A stretch of DNA of 64,000 nucleotides from Ceratodon purpureus (lineage: Eukaryota; Streptophyta; Bryopsida; Pseudoditrichales; Ditrichaceae): contig CM026422.1 in assembly GCA_014871385.1 (NCBI GenBank), positions 9,137,374 to 9,201,373 on the forward strand. The letters run 5' to 3'. Under the pieces are notes generated by a model that was not told the DNA's origin, did not search any database, and saw nothing but the letters and a program-made list of their open reading frames with translations. A program made the position numbers and the translations under genes. The stretch's first letter is position 1; each line of letters starts with the position of its first letter. Positions 47,938 through 59,204 of this stretch are shown here, one piece after another.

Positions 47938-49355
47938 TTTCACAACTCGAATTACCAGAGAAGCCTCCTTTAACGTCTCGAGCACTAAAAACGAAAAAAA
48001 AATACCGCGACTACAACCATAAGACACACCTCAAGGCTAAAATAACCTAGCCGAACATACACTCTCCACAAGCAACCTATTAAAACCAAACCAAAATAAC
48101 ACCTACCAAACAAAACCCCGCTACATTGTCAACCGGTCACGATATTGTCCCATCCCCTCCCACTCAACGGCACCGCATCGATAGAACTAGAATGCCACTG
48201 CAAAGCGCACAACCAGCTCCAAATTCGATCACAACATTCCCAAGACTGGACGAAACAAAACGACAGAAATGTGAGCGTCTACAGCAGAAGAGGACTCACC
48301 AAAGAATGCGAAGATCGGCACGGCGCAGGAGAGTGAGAGCGGCAAGGAAAACCAGCAGGAGGAGAGACAAGTGAGTGAACTGAGCAAGCTCTGGGGACCA
48401 AAACAAGGGCTCACTGGAGGAAGCGCGCGAACTTTAGAAACCCTCTCTGCTTCAAATTCATCCAAGCGCGGGCGCGGGAACCCCCTCTGGCACAATTGGG
48501 CTGGGCGCGAAGGGCTTCCTGCCCAAAGCCGTCCTTCCCAGACATGTGCACCAGACATAGACTTTGCAAGTAAGATCTACGCCCGTGGTAGATGACATGA
48601 GTGTTGGAGTCCGGAGACGGATCCCTTGATTTTCGACGAGTGATAGCCATATATGGATGATACCCTCGTCCTAGGAAGGAAAGAGGATAGTGGATGGATG
48701 TCGTTGCCTTAGGTTTTCAGTCGTGATATGTGATGGCCTTTAGCGGAGTGGGCGGGGTCCAGTCGCCGAGGAGATGACATATGGATGATACCCTCGTTCT
48801 GTGTTGGAGCATTCTCAGTCATGTTGCTCTACCGAAAAACGTCAATTTCTACCTTCGATGTACATTCATGGTCTGAGTCTAGAGGACCTTTAGATGTTGT
48901 TGGTTTTGGATGGGGTGATGGTTTTGGGTGGCGTGATGGTTTTGGGTGGAGAGCGCTGAGTAATGGTGGGCGTGAGAGGATGGACGTTGTATGTCTGGGT
49001 CGTGATGAATGATGGCCGAGGAGGTGGATGTCGCGTCTGGTTACGAGGCTGCCATCCATGATGATATTTTCGACAGGTGGGGTACGGGGCGTGTTACGTG
49101 TTGGGCGAGTGCGGATGAATGCTGTGGCGACTGGAGTCTTGAATGACTGCAGTGGGAGTGGGAGTGGACAGGCTGCAGAGGGGGGAACTTGGAAGTTAAA
49201 ACAGGCGATGATTATCGTTCTTAGGAGGGTACCTGTCCGTCACCTCGCCTTTTCCGTGTTCTGGTTTCTGTGTGGTGTGTTGTGTTGTGGAGTGGTGGAA
49301 GGCTTTGGGTGAAGCACCACAACCAACCATTGCAGAACTGACCATTGTTCCAGGT
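47938..49355. other. Spacer upstream of the HMGB gene
   Basis: Promoter and leader of the HMGB gene, then unassigned sequence. An 18-bp unit (about GGTGATGGTTTTGGGTGG) is repeated three times at 48,899-48,950. A 22-bp sequence starting ATATGGATGATACCCTCGT occurs twice, near 48,651 and 48,780. No gene recognised. Confidence 0.45.
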
Positions 49356-49359
49356 TTAA

Positions 49360-50287
49360 CCCTTTAGTGCCCAGCTCGTTCTGGGAGATAACTGCTTTTT
49401 TGCGACCCCAGCGTCATCATCCTTCAATTGCAAGCGGAGTTTGAGGACTTTTCTGAATCGGAATGTTGGAATTGGTGGCTAACCCTATTAGCTTTTCAAT
49501 GCATGCCTTAGTTCAGATTCAGAGTGGGGCTATTCGGAGTGGTTGACATGTATTTGAGCATGTTTAGTGTACTCAAAATCAGAATACAATTAGAGTGCTC
49601 CCGGGTCATGCAGCGAAATTGAGGTGGAAAAAAATCGTAAAATCCAGAGGCTCTTGGATGGGACTCTCAACAGGTATAGAGATCTTCCAAAAAAAGAATC
49701 ACATGAAAAATATTTTTTTCGTAATTGTTATAGAATTGTTCACGGCCAAGAGAGTCACAGGGATACAACCAAAACAGTTTACATGGGATTCCAATGACTT
49801 CCAAGAGTTGATCACAAGATCGCAACAGTCATTGTGAAGTGGAGCACATGTAAATGAAAAAGAACCACCAACTTCGAACTAATACACTACAGATTTCACC
49901 GAAATGGACACAATACAGTCTATGTTCTATACACTAGGATCTACTGGTATATTTCCTTCCAACCTGATGCACAGCGAACCAACTCCCGACACATTGCATT
50001 TCTTTCCTGGAGTTTGGAAACCGAAGGGGCTTCTTAGCGCAAGGTGTACGTAGGTGGTTCTTCTTTCCCCTTCCACTCGACTTCTCTTTCATACGGTGAC
50101 ATAGTATAATCAAGTATTTGAGGGGTCTGTGATGGTCCGATTCAGACTTTTTTTTTTGTAACGTATAGATCAGGTTCATGCCCCAATCCGTCCCGCTCTA
50201 CACTTTTGCAATCAAGAAACAACTTGGCTGGAATTTCAATTTTCAATGCCCCAGCGACCAGGAAATGGTCTGCTGGGCACTAAAGGG
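49360..50287. mobile_element. piggyBac-like TTAA element, 928 bp, probably non-autonomous
   Basis: The left end reads TTAA then CCCTTTAGTGCCCAGC; the right end reads GCTGGGCACTAAAGGG then TTAA. These are perfect 16-bp terminal inverted repeats starting with CCC and flanked by TTAA target duplications, the hallmark of the piggyBac superfamily. Subterminal small palindromes follow (CCAGCTCGTTCTGG on the left, GACCATTTCCTGGTC on the complement of the right end). At 928 bp it is too short for a full transposase (usually over 500 codons). A basic minus-strand frame at 49934-50179 (81 codons) may be a transposase remnant but could not be aligned. The unrelated-position fragment at 7.7-8.2 kb shows that piggyBac transposases have existed in this genome. 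Confidence 0.88.
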
Positions 50288-50291
50288 TTAA

Positions 50292-50328
50292 GTTTTTTTT
50301 TTTTTTTTTTTTTTTTTGGGGGGGGGGT
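50292..50328. repeat. Poly(T)-poly(G) tract
   Basis: About 25 T followed by about 10 G immediately right of the piggyBac-like element's TTAA. Its exact length is likely unstable. Confidence 0.9.
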
Positions 50329-50345
50329 TTGAGACTTAGTTGTTA

Positions 50346-50644
50346 GGTGAAACTACCTATAAGCAGGCATTTAAGGATTATGTAAGGAATTTATATTCTT
50401 GGAATGATGAATGAGTGGGTTAATATTTTTCAGGGATAAAGAATAGGAAAAGACAAACTTTCTCTTTTTTTTGGTATTTTAAAGCACACACATAATTAAG
50501 TACAAATTTTAGAAGTGGAAACCTATAAGCGGGCATCCTAATTATGTACGCATGAGGTACATGCAAGGGAGGTTAAATTTTTATAAAAGCAAGAATCTTG
50601 GGTGCACGCTCTTGGGGTGGTGCCCGCTCATAGATAGTTTCACC
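50346..50644. mobile_element. 299-bp MITE-like element
   Basis: The terminal 24 bases at 50346-50369 (starting GGTGAAACTACCTAT) are the inverted complement of 50621-50644 (ending GATAGTTTCACC) with three mismatches. An internal partial copy of the terminus lies near 50,518. There is no coding frame and no clear target duplication. Confidence 0.65.
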
Positions 50645-50659
50645 ATAATAAGGCGTGTG

Positions 50660-53030
50660 GGACCTCAAGGTTCACCTACAAATACAAAACTTGGAGAAAG
50701 TTGAAACTAAAGTATAGGGTCCAAGTTAGGAGTATGAGCATATACAAGTAGAAAAAGAAGTGCATCAAGCCAACAACTTACGGCTTTGCATCCCCGGTGT
50801 TTCATGGTTCCAAAATTTTGTGATAATATTGCAATATAAATATAGGTTTCATCATCGATGTATGTTGTGATACCTCACTAATATAATTTGTTTAGTTGTG
50901 AATTTACAATAGTATGCATTTTAACAATTTTGTTGCACTTAAATAATTTTGTTAATAAACTTTTGAAATTATATATTATAGTAGTGTGTTGATGACTCAA
51001 ACTGATGCATGACTAGGCTACATGTTGAATGGAGACTTTCTCCGTATCTTTGAATAGATTTGGTATTTTCAATCACACTATTCTACAACCTTGCACAAGA
51101 GAATTGCATTGGGGTCTCTCAAAATGATGATGATTTTATATGTCTCAACAATTTTTTGCTTCTAAACAGGAAGATCTCTTCACACTCCGATATTGATATT
51201 CCAAAATCACATATTCGCACAAGATAAAACAGCCTATGGTAGTCATAATGATTGATGTGCCTTGTTCTTATTGTTGAATTCTTTTCTAAAATTCCACTTA
51301 AAGACAAATGTGAAAAATGGATAGTGGAAATGAAATTTTATTTCTTAAACAAAGTATGAATTTGGTATGAATTTTGAAGTGTGTGTGGTCCAATTGACCT
51401 TTACACTATCCTCAAATCAAGAAAAAATGTATCTATAAAGGCCATTTAATTCACCTTTAATGGTCACTACATGTGACACATCCCAATTGTTTGAACCATA
51501 TTGAAAAAATTGTTTTCATTGAATATGAATAATCACCTCTGTAATTTTCACTGCAATGGAATGGTACACAACAATCTTTACTTTTCCTAATCAATGCACG
51601 CACATGCACATGGAAACATTGCCTTTACAAACACGGTGACAACAAGAGCACCGTCAACATCAAAATGCTGATAATGCACATTTATTAGACTCTTTAATCA
51701 TCTAGAATTTGCGGTGTTTTCTAAAGGTTTGAAGACAAAGTTGATTGCTTACGCTTCCATCACAAATTTATTCTAATCCCTATGAATTTTTGAAGTAGAT
51801 GCCAAAAGAATCTAATCTATAAAGTTTTTCCTTATTTTCCATCTTGTCTAGGATAGTAAAGTTGTAAAATTGTACGTGAATTGCCATGCATTTGTAACTA
51901 AATGATTACCAGAAGCCATATTTGAGTCATGCAAACAACAAAGCAATTGTCTTTGCCTTTCTACACATTTATCTTTTTGTAAAACTAGAGATTTTCACAC
52001 ATTCAAAACTTTCACAACTATGTTTACTCTTTATTATTAAGTTTCTTACCCTTCACTGGATTAAAATCATCAACATTAAGTTTTATATGTGGCATAACAT
52101 ATTTACTTTTTGTTACTCTAGATAAGAAAACATATTTTAATCCCGGTATAAATGCCTTGCAAATCTTGATAATCACTTTTGCAGCAATAGTGGCTCTTTG
52201 AGCTTTATGTCCAGTCATGGCATATGCCAAAGCCAACAAAAATGTAGACTTGAAATATTTTCCTGTATAGGTGTAGTTAAACTTTGTCTTTCTTTTCTTT
52301 AACTTTGTTTTGTAGTTGGATTCTAACATACTTATTGTAATTCCTTCAATGTTTGTATCTTCCTTAAGATGAATAGCTTCTACTTTACTCATTGCACCAT
52401 TTTGGACTCTTTTTTGAATGTTGATATTGTCCAAAACCATAACAAACCCACTTACATCAATTTTTTTCAATTGGTTGAATTTAGGGTCATCTATCCAGTT
52501 AGTGAGTTCTTTAATATGGAATGCATTAGACTCAATGGGCACTAAAATTACTTCACTAGAATTTGTGTTCTCAAGTCACTATCTCTGGTGGAATTGATTT
52601 TCATGGAAAACTTATAAATTTGGGAGTCTCCATGAGTTTTACTGGGCTTCATTTCACTGACTTCACATGATGCGTTTCGCTTGAATTTCAAATGATTAGT
52701 TTCTATTCAATGTTGTTAGATTTGCATATGCTAGTTGTGTGGCTATGTATTAAGAAACCGTGTCTCTTTGGTCGTTGGTTTGCACTCTCTCTCTAGAATC
52801 TCCTTAAGCTGCTTCAAAGAGACAATTAGGGTGTGCCATCTTATGATACTCTCACCAATAATTAAAATGACTTTTTTACTTTTGACAATCTGGTTGTAGA
52901 TTCGGGATAAGGATTTAATCAGCATGTGTGAGTGGTTTTTACAAAAATGTATGAGCTCCTACTTTATACCCTATACTTTTAGTTTCAACTTTCTCCAAGT
53001 TTTGTATTTGTAGATGAACCTTGGTGGTCC
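50660..53030. mobile_element. 2.4-kb interval bounded by ~80-bp inverted repeats, with a helicase remnant
   Basis: Positions 50660-50740 and 52951-53030 are inverted copies over about 80 bp at roughly 85-90 percent identity by eye; the shared core reads CTACAAATACAAAACTTGGA on the left arm. The interval contains a PIF1-type helicase fragment on the minus strand (next entry). It looks like a transposable element with long terminal or subterminal inverted repeats, but no target duplication is evident at the arms. Alternatively the arms could be two independent insertions of one repeat in opposite orientation. Confidence 0.6.
52024..52542 (-). pseudogene. PIF1/Helitron-type helicase C-terminal fragment
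   Basis: This 172-codon frame matches the second RecA-like domain of PIF1-family helicases. It has VMVLDNINIQKRVQNGAM (family pattern: vml..Nl....GlvNGa.G), motif V LALAYAMTGHKAQRATI, where the family has Gln-Gly-Ala-Thr and here Gly is Arg, and motif VI YVFLSRVT. The N-terminal Walker A/B half is not found upstream in frame, so it is truncated. Plant genomes carry such helicases mainly in Helitrons and related elements. The Gly-to-Arg change in motif V suggests an inactive copy. Confidence 0.7.
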
Positions 53031-54240
53031 AATAAAAACACTGCACTTTCTACGGTGTCTGTGTACACACTGGTGAAAATAAAAAACATCTGGATGAGCT
53101 GCACCTATAATGCATCGCAGACCTACCTACAATCAAAATATCTAAATTTGTAAATCTTCATTCTAAGTTTGAATACAATATCGTTAAAGTAGCCGGAAAC
53201 CTCCATAGCAATCCTCCAGTAGTGTATACATATGAGCCCCAAAAATGTCTAACTTAACGTGTCTGAGCCATTGCCCAAGCTATCTTTGTTGTCTTCAATG
53301 GATAGAAACTCTTTGCTCCCAGACATCTCTTAATCAACCGTTCCTTTCGTTCTTGAGGCATCTTCGCTGCGCTTTTTCAAATGCAGCATGTTCTTCGATG
53401 TAGTTGGGTGAAGAAGCTGCTCACTTTATATCAATCTAGTCTTGCGCACAAACTGCAGGTCAGTGACATTTGGAGTACAATTGAATTCAGCCTCCTACAT
53501 CAAGATCCACACTTAAATAAATTAATGTCAAAATCAACATAGACTTATAAAATACAGGGCTAGCGCACTCACACAACCTGTCACATCTACACATGTGCAA
53601 GTATAAAAATATAAGCGCATACGAGGACAAGTGATGGTCGTAATCATTGAAGCCACTCAAAGACAAAGGCATTGACATAGTTCTATGACCAACTACAGTA
53701 ACGATTTGAAGGACGTATTCACTATATACCGGAGTATAGACCAAAGAATAGCACATATTCTTCTTATTTTTGAGTATATACAATAACATGCTCTGAAATC
53801 TACTAAAAAACATTCCAACACTACATCCCCCATTTATACTTCATTTCAACAACAATATTACTTCACCTTAGGACCAATTTTTTTACAATAGCATAACAGC
53901 AAACGAATAATTAGATCAGCCAAAGTGAGCATAACAGTAATTACGGAAAAAATTACAAATCCAAACAATAGTATTACACAGCTTCTCAAAACAAAAACAA
54001 AGGTCTCTTTGAACCTTCCTAGTTTCCTACTAAAGTTGAAGTTAGACAACAACATTCCAAAACATAGACAGGATAATGCACACCTAAAATAATTAACAAT
54101 AGCAAAACTTAGGAAAAAAAAGAGCACATTTCAAACCTCAAATAGCCTACCGAGTGACCATGCAGCCATACTCTGATGGAGAATGAAAACACAGTAAAAT
54201 AAGTAATAAGTAAAACCAGCCAATATGTACAGTTCATAGC
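53031..54240. other. Spacer
   Basis: No recognised gene. A T-rich minus-strand frame at 53858-54127 is hydrophobic only because of its base composition. Confidence 0.5.
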
Positions 54241-54430
54241 CTCTAGCCTCCAAGTGGCAGCCCAAGCCTCCAGCCTCCAAGTGGCAGCCCAAGCCTCCAG
54301 CCTCCAAGTGGCAGCCCTAGCCTCCAGCCTCCAAGTGGCAGCCCTAGCCTCCAGCCTCCAAGTGGCAGCCCTAGCCTCCAGCCTCCAAGTGGTACTACCA
54401 AGCCTCCAGCCTCTAAATCGCAGCCTCCAA
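54241..54430. repeat. 27-bp tandem repeat, six copies
   Basis: CAAGTGG recurs at 54251, 54278, 54305, 54332, 54359 and 54386, a 27-bp period with unit CTCCAGCCTCCAAGTGGCAG plus seven bases. Since 27 is a multiple of three, one plus-strand frame stays open as a 9-residue repeat (ASSLQVAAL), but it has no flanking coding context. Confidence 0.95.
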
Positions 54431-56247
54431 GTCCCCGCTAATTAAAATGACTTTTTAAATTAAAATTAACTTTTGTTTACTGTATGTGTAAATATGGTAG
54501 GCTTAAAAACAAAAATTTATAGAACCAAAGGTTTCAGCTCCGAAGACTGTCACCTACGGTCGAGTTTGAACATGTGATCTCCGCGTCCGAAATCAAGCGC
54601 CCTGGTCAATTGCTGACATGTGAAACAACAGAGTGTTGCATCATCTCTTTATTTACATTGGGATCTCTGGAAATGCCAACGTTCCCAATGTTGGGAGAGT
54701 AGGCGTACCCCAGAGGTCCCATAAAAATTAAACTATCTAAAATTAATGTAGGGGTCTCCTTTGACTTATTTGGGGTTCCATCAAAAATACAAGAATTAGT
54801 AAGAAAAGGGTTGCACGCTCTTTAAAGAACAATCAGTGAGGGGAGGAGAAAAGAGAAGGCCCGCCTCATCATTAAGACAAGGATAAGGTTGGAGATGTTA
54901 CCGAGGTATCATGAGAGGGAGCTTACTCTATCCATATGAGGTTGTTTAACTTAATATGTTTTTTTTACCATTTAAATTATTTATACAATATAGAGTAAGA
55001 AACTTTGTAAAGTTACACATGCTAAGAAAATATGGACAGTTTTGTAGTGAATATGGACAATTATAATGAAGTGAAAAGAAAAGAAATGAATGTATATAAA
55101 AAGAGAAAGTGATGACACAAGGTTGCCAAAATAAGAGTTTTTTTTAGCAAAGAGATGAATACATAGGCCATTGCTACTTGTCATTGTTGCCTAGAGGATT
55201 AATATATAGTTAATGATGATGTGGTGGATAAAGGGCTTTTTGAAAGGACAAAATATACTGCACAGTGCCTACAAATAGGAAGTAATTTGAATCCCTCGTC
55301 ATTGTTCTTTTCGAAATCTTAACGTGTTTTAAAAAGAAGAAATTCATGGTTGGTTGATAATAAGAAAGATTCTAAAGGAAAAAAATGACATATATGAAAA
55401 AATAAACAATCTTAATTACAAACTGGTATTCCAAATATAACAAAGTATTATATTTTTTACACTTGGAATTAATTTTTTTTATTAGTACTATTTTTCTTTC
55501 AACTCTTTGATTTTTCTATTTCAATGTTGAGGATTTGTGTACGGTATGGTATAGATAAATTAATAAAGACATTCTTCAATAGTTGCAAAGTATATTAATT
55601 CATAAACATGATTTTAGGAACTTTGAGTGTTTAAATATAAATCATTTCATCATCAATAGTCACCTGCATATCATATAATATATCATTCATACCCATATTC
55701 CCTTTACTTATATCAAAACACCAATGCTAATTGATACATCCCATTTCAATGTGATGTTGTTGTTTGGTATTACACAATCAAATTTCCACAGTTTGCCACA
55801 CTCACAAATGTGTGGACTAAGTTGGTCATGACTGTTCCAAATCTCCTTGAAACTCCTGCACAATCAGATACTAATTGAAGGTTTTCCTCAACAGTGTTAC
55901 AATCATTGAGTCTACCATCCCAAAAGAAGAACTTGAAGGGTGGCTGCAAAATTATCTAAACAGAAAACAAAAAAAATAATATGAATCCAGATATGATTTA
56001 GTACATAAATCATAGAATACAAATGAATTGTACCACCATAGTGCACACTTGCATCTGCAACGTTGCAAAGAATAATTGCAATTGTGGTCGATCATGAAAA
56101 GCAAATCCTAAAGACTAGCTACTCTTGCAGAGAGAAGTAGAGCTTGAAAAACGTCACCATTAAGTTGCAGGCTGAGGGATCACATACACGATTACCGCTG
56201 GATAGTGGCTACTTCGGAGAATGCATCCATGTCTCAAGAGGTCATTC
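54431..56247. other. AT-rich spacer
   Basis: No gene recognised. The last part should include the 3' UTR of the GST gene. Confidence 0.5.
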
Positions 56248-57947
56248 TTACAAGGCACCCAGATGGCCCTGTGCACGGATCTCCTCAACGTGCTTGGCAT
56301 ACGGCACGATGACCTCCTCATGCACGTCCTTGAAATAGGGGCTTGCAGCCTCTTCCACATCCGCCAGCCACTTGTTAATCCTTTCACGGCATCCCAGCAG
56401 GCTCTCCTGACCCTCTTTGCCAAGCAACTGGAACCATCCGCAATTTGTCACTATTCCAGAGCTTCAATTGGCATATATGTGTGGTCACAACACAGTAGAG
56501 CAACTTCAAATTTAATTTGAAGGAAATGAGCACTACGCCATACCTGTAAATGTGCGAGCTCGCACGCAAGACTCAGATCAGCTATGGACAGCTCGTTTGC
56601 ATTTTGCAGGAACTTGCCGTGTTGGAGCATGAACTCCAGCTGGTCGAACACTCGAGGTAGCATCTTGACAGATTCTGCGCTTAGAGCGTCGTGATCTGTA
56701 TCTGGAAAGAAACCGGCGTGTCCAGGCAGCTTCCACAAGACGCGGCTTATAACCAACTGAGCTGCATGATGAATTATATAACCAAGGGAAGATTTATGTG
56801 CTTGTCATGAGCACACTGTCGAAGAATTAACTGAATCAAAGTAATGGATTGGAAACCAAGTAGAGTTAGAAAGGAAGAACACAGGGAAAGCCATCTTTGT
56901 TTTAGATTTCACAAAAAGTCACCTGCGTATCTGCGCAGATTCAGATGGTGCCAATCGAGGGCAGCATCAACAAGGGCACGTTGCTTGGGATCCTTCGGGT
57001 ACCTCAAAGATGAAACGAGACTATCTGGGTCAAAAAGCCATTGTAGCAAACAGATTTGGTCCTATTCCATAAAATTTCATGGTGTAAACAAGCAAATGTT
57101 TATTGCAAAAATTCCAAATCTTAGCGATGGTCACCGGCAGTATGCTCACCAGTGGTCTGCCACATTGCGTGTCGTTGCCAAATATCGTAGAATGGCATGG
57201 CTGCACGATAAAAGCACCAATCGAGATGATTAAGTGTAATTCTGGAAGTAGGAGATTAATGCTAGTTTATAAAAGCCTGAATCAATCAAGGCCTTGCAGT
57301 AGTGAGGATGTACCTTTCGTAGAGCTTGAATCCGTTGTCGTCAATACATGGTATTAGACCCATGGGGTTGATTTTTTCTGCACCACATGGTGGCAACCAG
57401 TCAAAACGCCAACCGGTGAAAACGTCAATACTCGAGCAAATAACATGCCTTTGAGCTCAGAGATCGTCCATCACGAAGTTATGAAATGTAATTTCTAAGA
57501 GATCGCCCCACACAAACTAAACTTCGATTAATGAATAGAATTAAGCAGCTAAAGAAGCTAACTCTTGTACTCCGCGGTCCTGGACTCCAATTGCAGAATA
57601 TCCACTTTGATCTCCTCAGCTTCAATGTGGTTTGCCCTGCAGGAGAAACTCTAATCATTTTCTTGGATATTTGAAACAGAGAAATTGACGAACTCTAGGA
57701 CATCAGATTTGTTGTTGCAAAGTGACTCAACCTGCAGTTAATTTTGAACAAATATATTCGACCTTGTTTGAATCCAATCAGCTGCAGCTAATCTCTAGAT
57801 GGCCATGGCTGAACAGCTAGAATGAAAACACCGAAAAGAGTGGAACATCAAAATCACTTACCTGCAGAAGATGGTGATTGCTCGAGCCGGCTGCGACCCC
57901 TGATGCACATACAGCTTCAACCCACTGCTATCTTCATGGTTCGCCAT
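56248..57947 (-). CDS. Glutathione S-transferase, theta class
   Basis: Seven exons in phase (57862-57947, 57563-57636, 57314-57377, 57150-57200, 56923-57002, 56544-56761, 56248-56427) give 250 residues. The N-terminal thioredoxin-like domain has LYVHQGSQPARAITIFCR, where S18 is the expected theta-class catalytic serine. It continues as EYKKINPMGLIPCIDDNGFK and YESHAILRYLATTRNVADHW (glutathione-binding Glu-Ser-His). The C-terminal helical domain includes LVDAALDWHHLNLRRYA and NANELSIADLSLACELAHLQ with the conserved N-capping Ser-x-x-Asp. Overall layout equals plant GSTT proteins, which detoxify electrophiles and reduce organic hydroperoxides. The ATG at 57947 is the only good start. The two-ORF unit at 58.6 kb is divergently oriented about 650 bp away. 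Confidence 0.95.
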
Positions 57948-58593
57948 GATGAGAGTACCCACAAACTGTTAGTACGATGATGAACAAGCTGAAGACTCAC
58001 AAGCTGTTGTTTCTTAATGCCAGCTAAAGTGGGGGCTTTAGCTCACGCTCTTATAGTGGAAGTTCAGAGTGCAGACAAGAAGTTGCTCAGGGTTACTCCA
58101 TTCGGAGGTCAGAAGAAGCTTGACTACAGCAAGCTTGACTACTCCTGTGATATTTGGAAGAGATCATAGAGAGAGGTGGAGAGCCCTCACAGGAATAGGG
58201 ATACAAATGACACATGCCCAGTGCCAAATATCGTAGAATGGCATGCATTATATACCCGTACACGGTTTATGATCAGCAGCTCCACTGCATTTTCTGGAGC
58301 AAAAGTTGAATCAGATGTAAATGCAGTTTTTCACACGATTCTCTGAGGGCGCCCATGTGCGACTGAATGGGCCATGGCTCATGAGCAGTTCTTTAAAGTA
58401 CTGATTCGATTGAAATATTGGTCTGAAAAGAGAAAAGTTAAGGGACTTGTTTTGACTGTATAGCTCCAAGAAGACGAACTCTCTGCGTAACAATGTTGTA
58501 CTTGAACTGATTCCTACAAGTGTGCCGAGACTTAGACTCATCAAAGACCGACGGATCATGCAGAATTTGTTGCATCCAGAATGGTATCCTTGT
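57948..58593. promoter_or_regulatory. Intergenic region between divergent GST and the PIG-Y/SCD2 unit
   Basis: This 650-bp stretch must contain the GST promoter and may serve the plus-strand unit as well. It holds a 24-bp copy of part of GST exon 4 (58,223-58,246, starting TGCCAAATATCGTAGAATGG). No specific promoter element was assigned. Confidence 0.4.
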
Positions 58594-58638
58594 GGTGCGC
58601 CACTGCCAGGCGCTGCTTCCCCTCCCCGACTCCAGGCT

Positions 58639-58938
58639 ATGGATGGCCGGCCTGCGCCTGCGCTCTTCCGATTGCCGTCGCTAGCACGCAAGTCCTGTGC
58701 TCCCCCACAGCTCCTCCTCCGCTGGGGCCTGCTCCTCGTCTGCATCGGCGTTGTGGGTTTTGGCGTTGTCTTGTACGCCTCGCTGCTTTCGAAGCTACTG
58801 CCGCCCTCCGGCGCTCCCTTTCTCGACGCTGTGCGTCGCGACTGGTACTACAGTTTGGTTGTTCCGCTTACGGGGCCTGTAATTGTCGCGGCTGTGTATT
58901 TCCATTGGTTGAGTATGAAGCTCTTCAAGCATGCCTGA
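58639..58938 (+). CDS. PIG-Y-like subunit of GPI-GlcNAc transferase
   Basis: A 99-residue intronless ORF with two predicted transmembrane segments: LLVCIGVVGFGVVLYASLL, then YYSLVVPLTGPVIVAAVYFH. It ends WLSMKLFKHA, very like the PIG-Y C-terminus, where the signature is YYSLLLP(I/L)T.PV...W..(M)KLF+H. PIG-Y is a small ER membrane subunit of the enzyme that adds GlcNAc to phosphatidylinositol, the first step of GPI-anchor synthesis, and contacts PIG-A. The ATG at 58639 (context GGCTATGG) was chosen because it lies within the proposed retroposed segment; an in-frame ATG at 58558 would add 27 residues but lies left of the 14-bp repeat. The stop is 266 bp before the SCD2 ATG on the same strand, so the two may share one transcript. 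Confidence 0.8.
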   Translation: MDGRPAPALFRLPSLARKSCAPPQLLLRWGLLLVCIGVVGFGVVLYASLLSKLLPPSGAPFLDAVRRDWYYSLVVPLTGPVIVAAVYFHWLSMKLFKHA

Positions 58939-59204
58939 CGTGATTTCATAGGAGTAACTAATAATACAGCAGATTATGCCTACCCATTCGTTAGAAGAGC
59001 TTTGAAAAGTAAATTTCCTGTTGCATCCGACGTCCTGATGCGATGATTTGTGCGAGGCCATCTCAACCTTAGGCGTTTTAGGGGTTTAGTCCTTGCGCTT
59101 CTTCGGAAATCAGCGAATTCTCTGTTTTACAGGAAGTTCGTTTACTTCGGAGGGTAGTGGGACGCTTCAGCGACAGGAAGTTAAAGGTGAACCGGTATTC
59201 ACCG

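Noticed and set aside
53858..54127. Hydrophobic 89-codon ORF resembling a membrane protein
   Set aside because: Hydrophobicity follows from T-rich composition; no ordered motifs.
58311..59061. Minus-strand ORFs opposite the PIG-Y/SCD2 region (e.g. 58311-58745)
   Set aside because: Antisense shadows of the GC-rich PIG-Y ORF; no family match.
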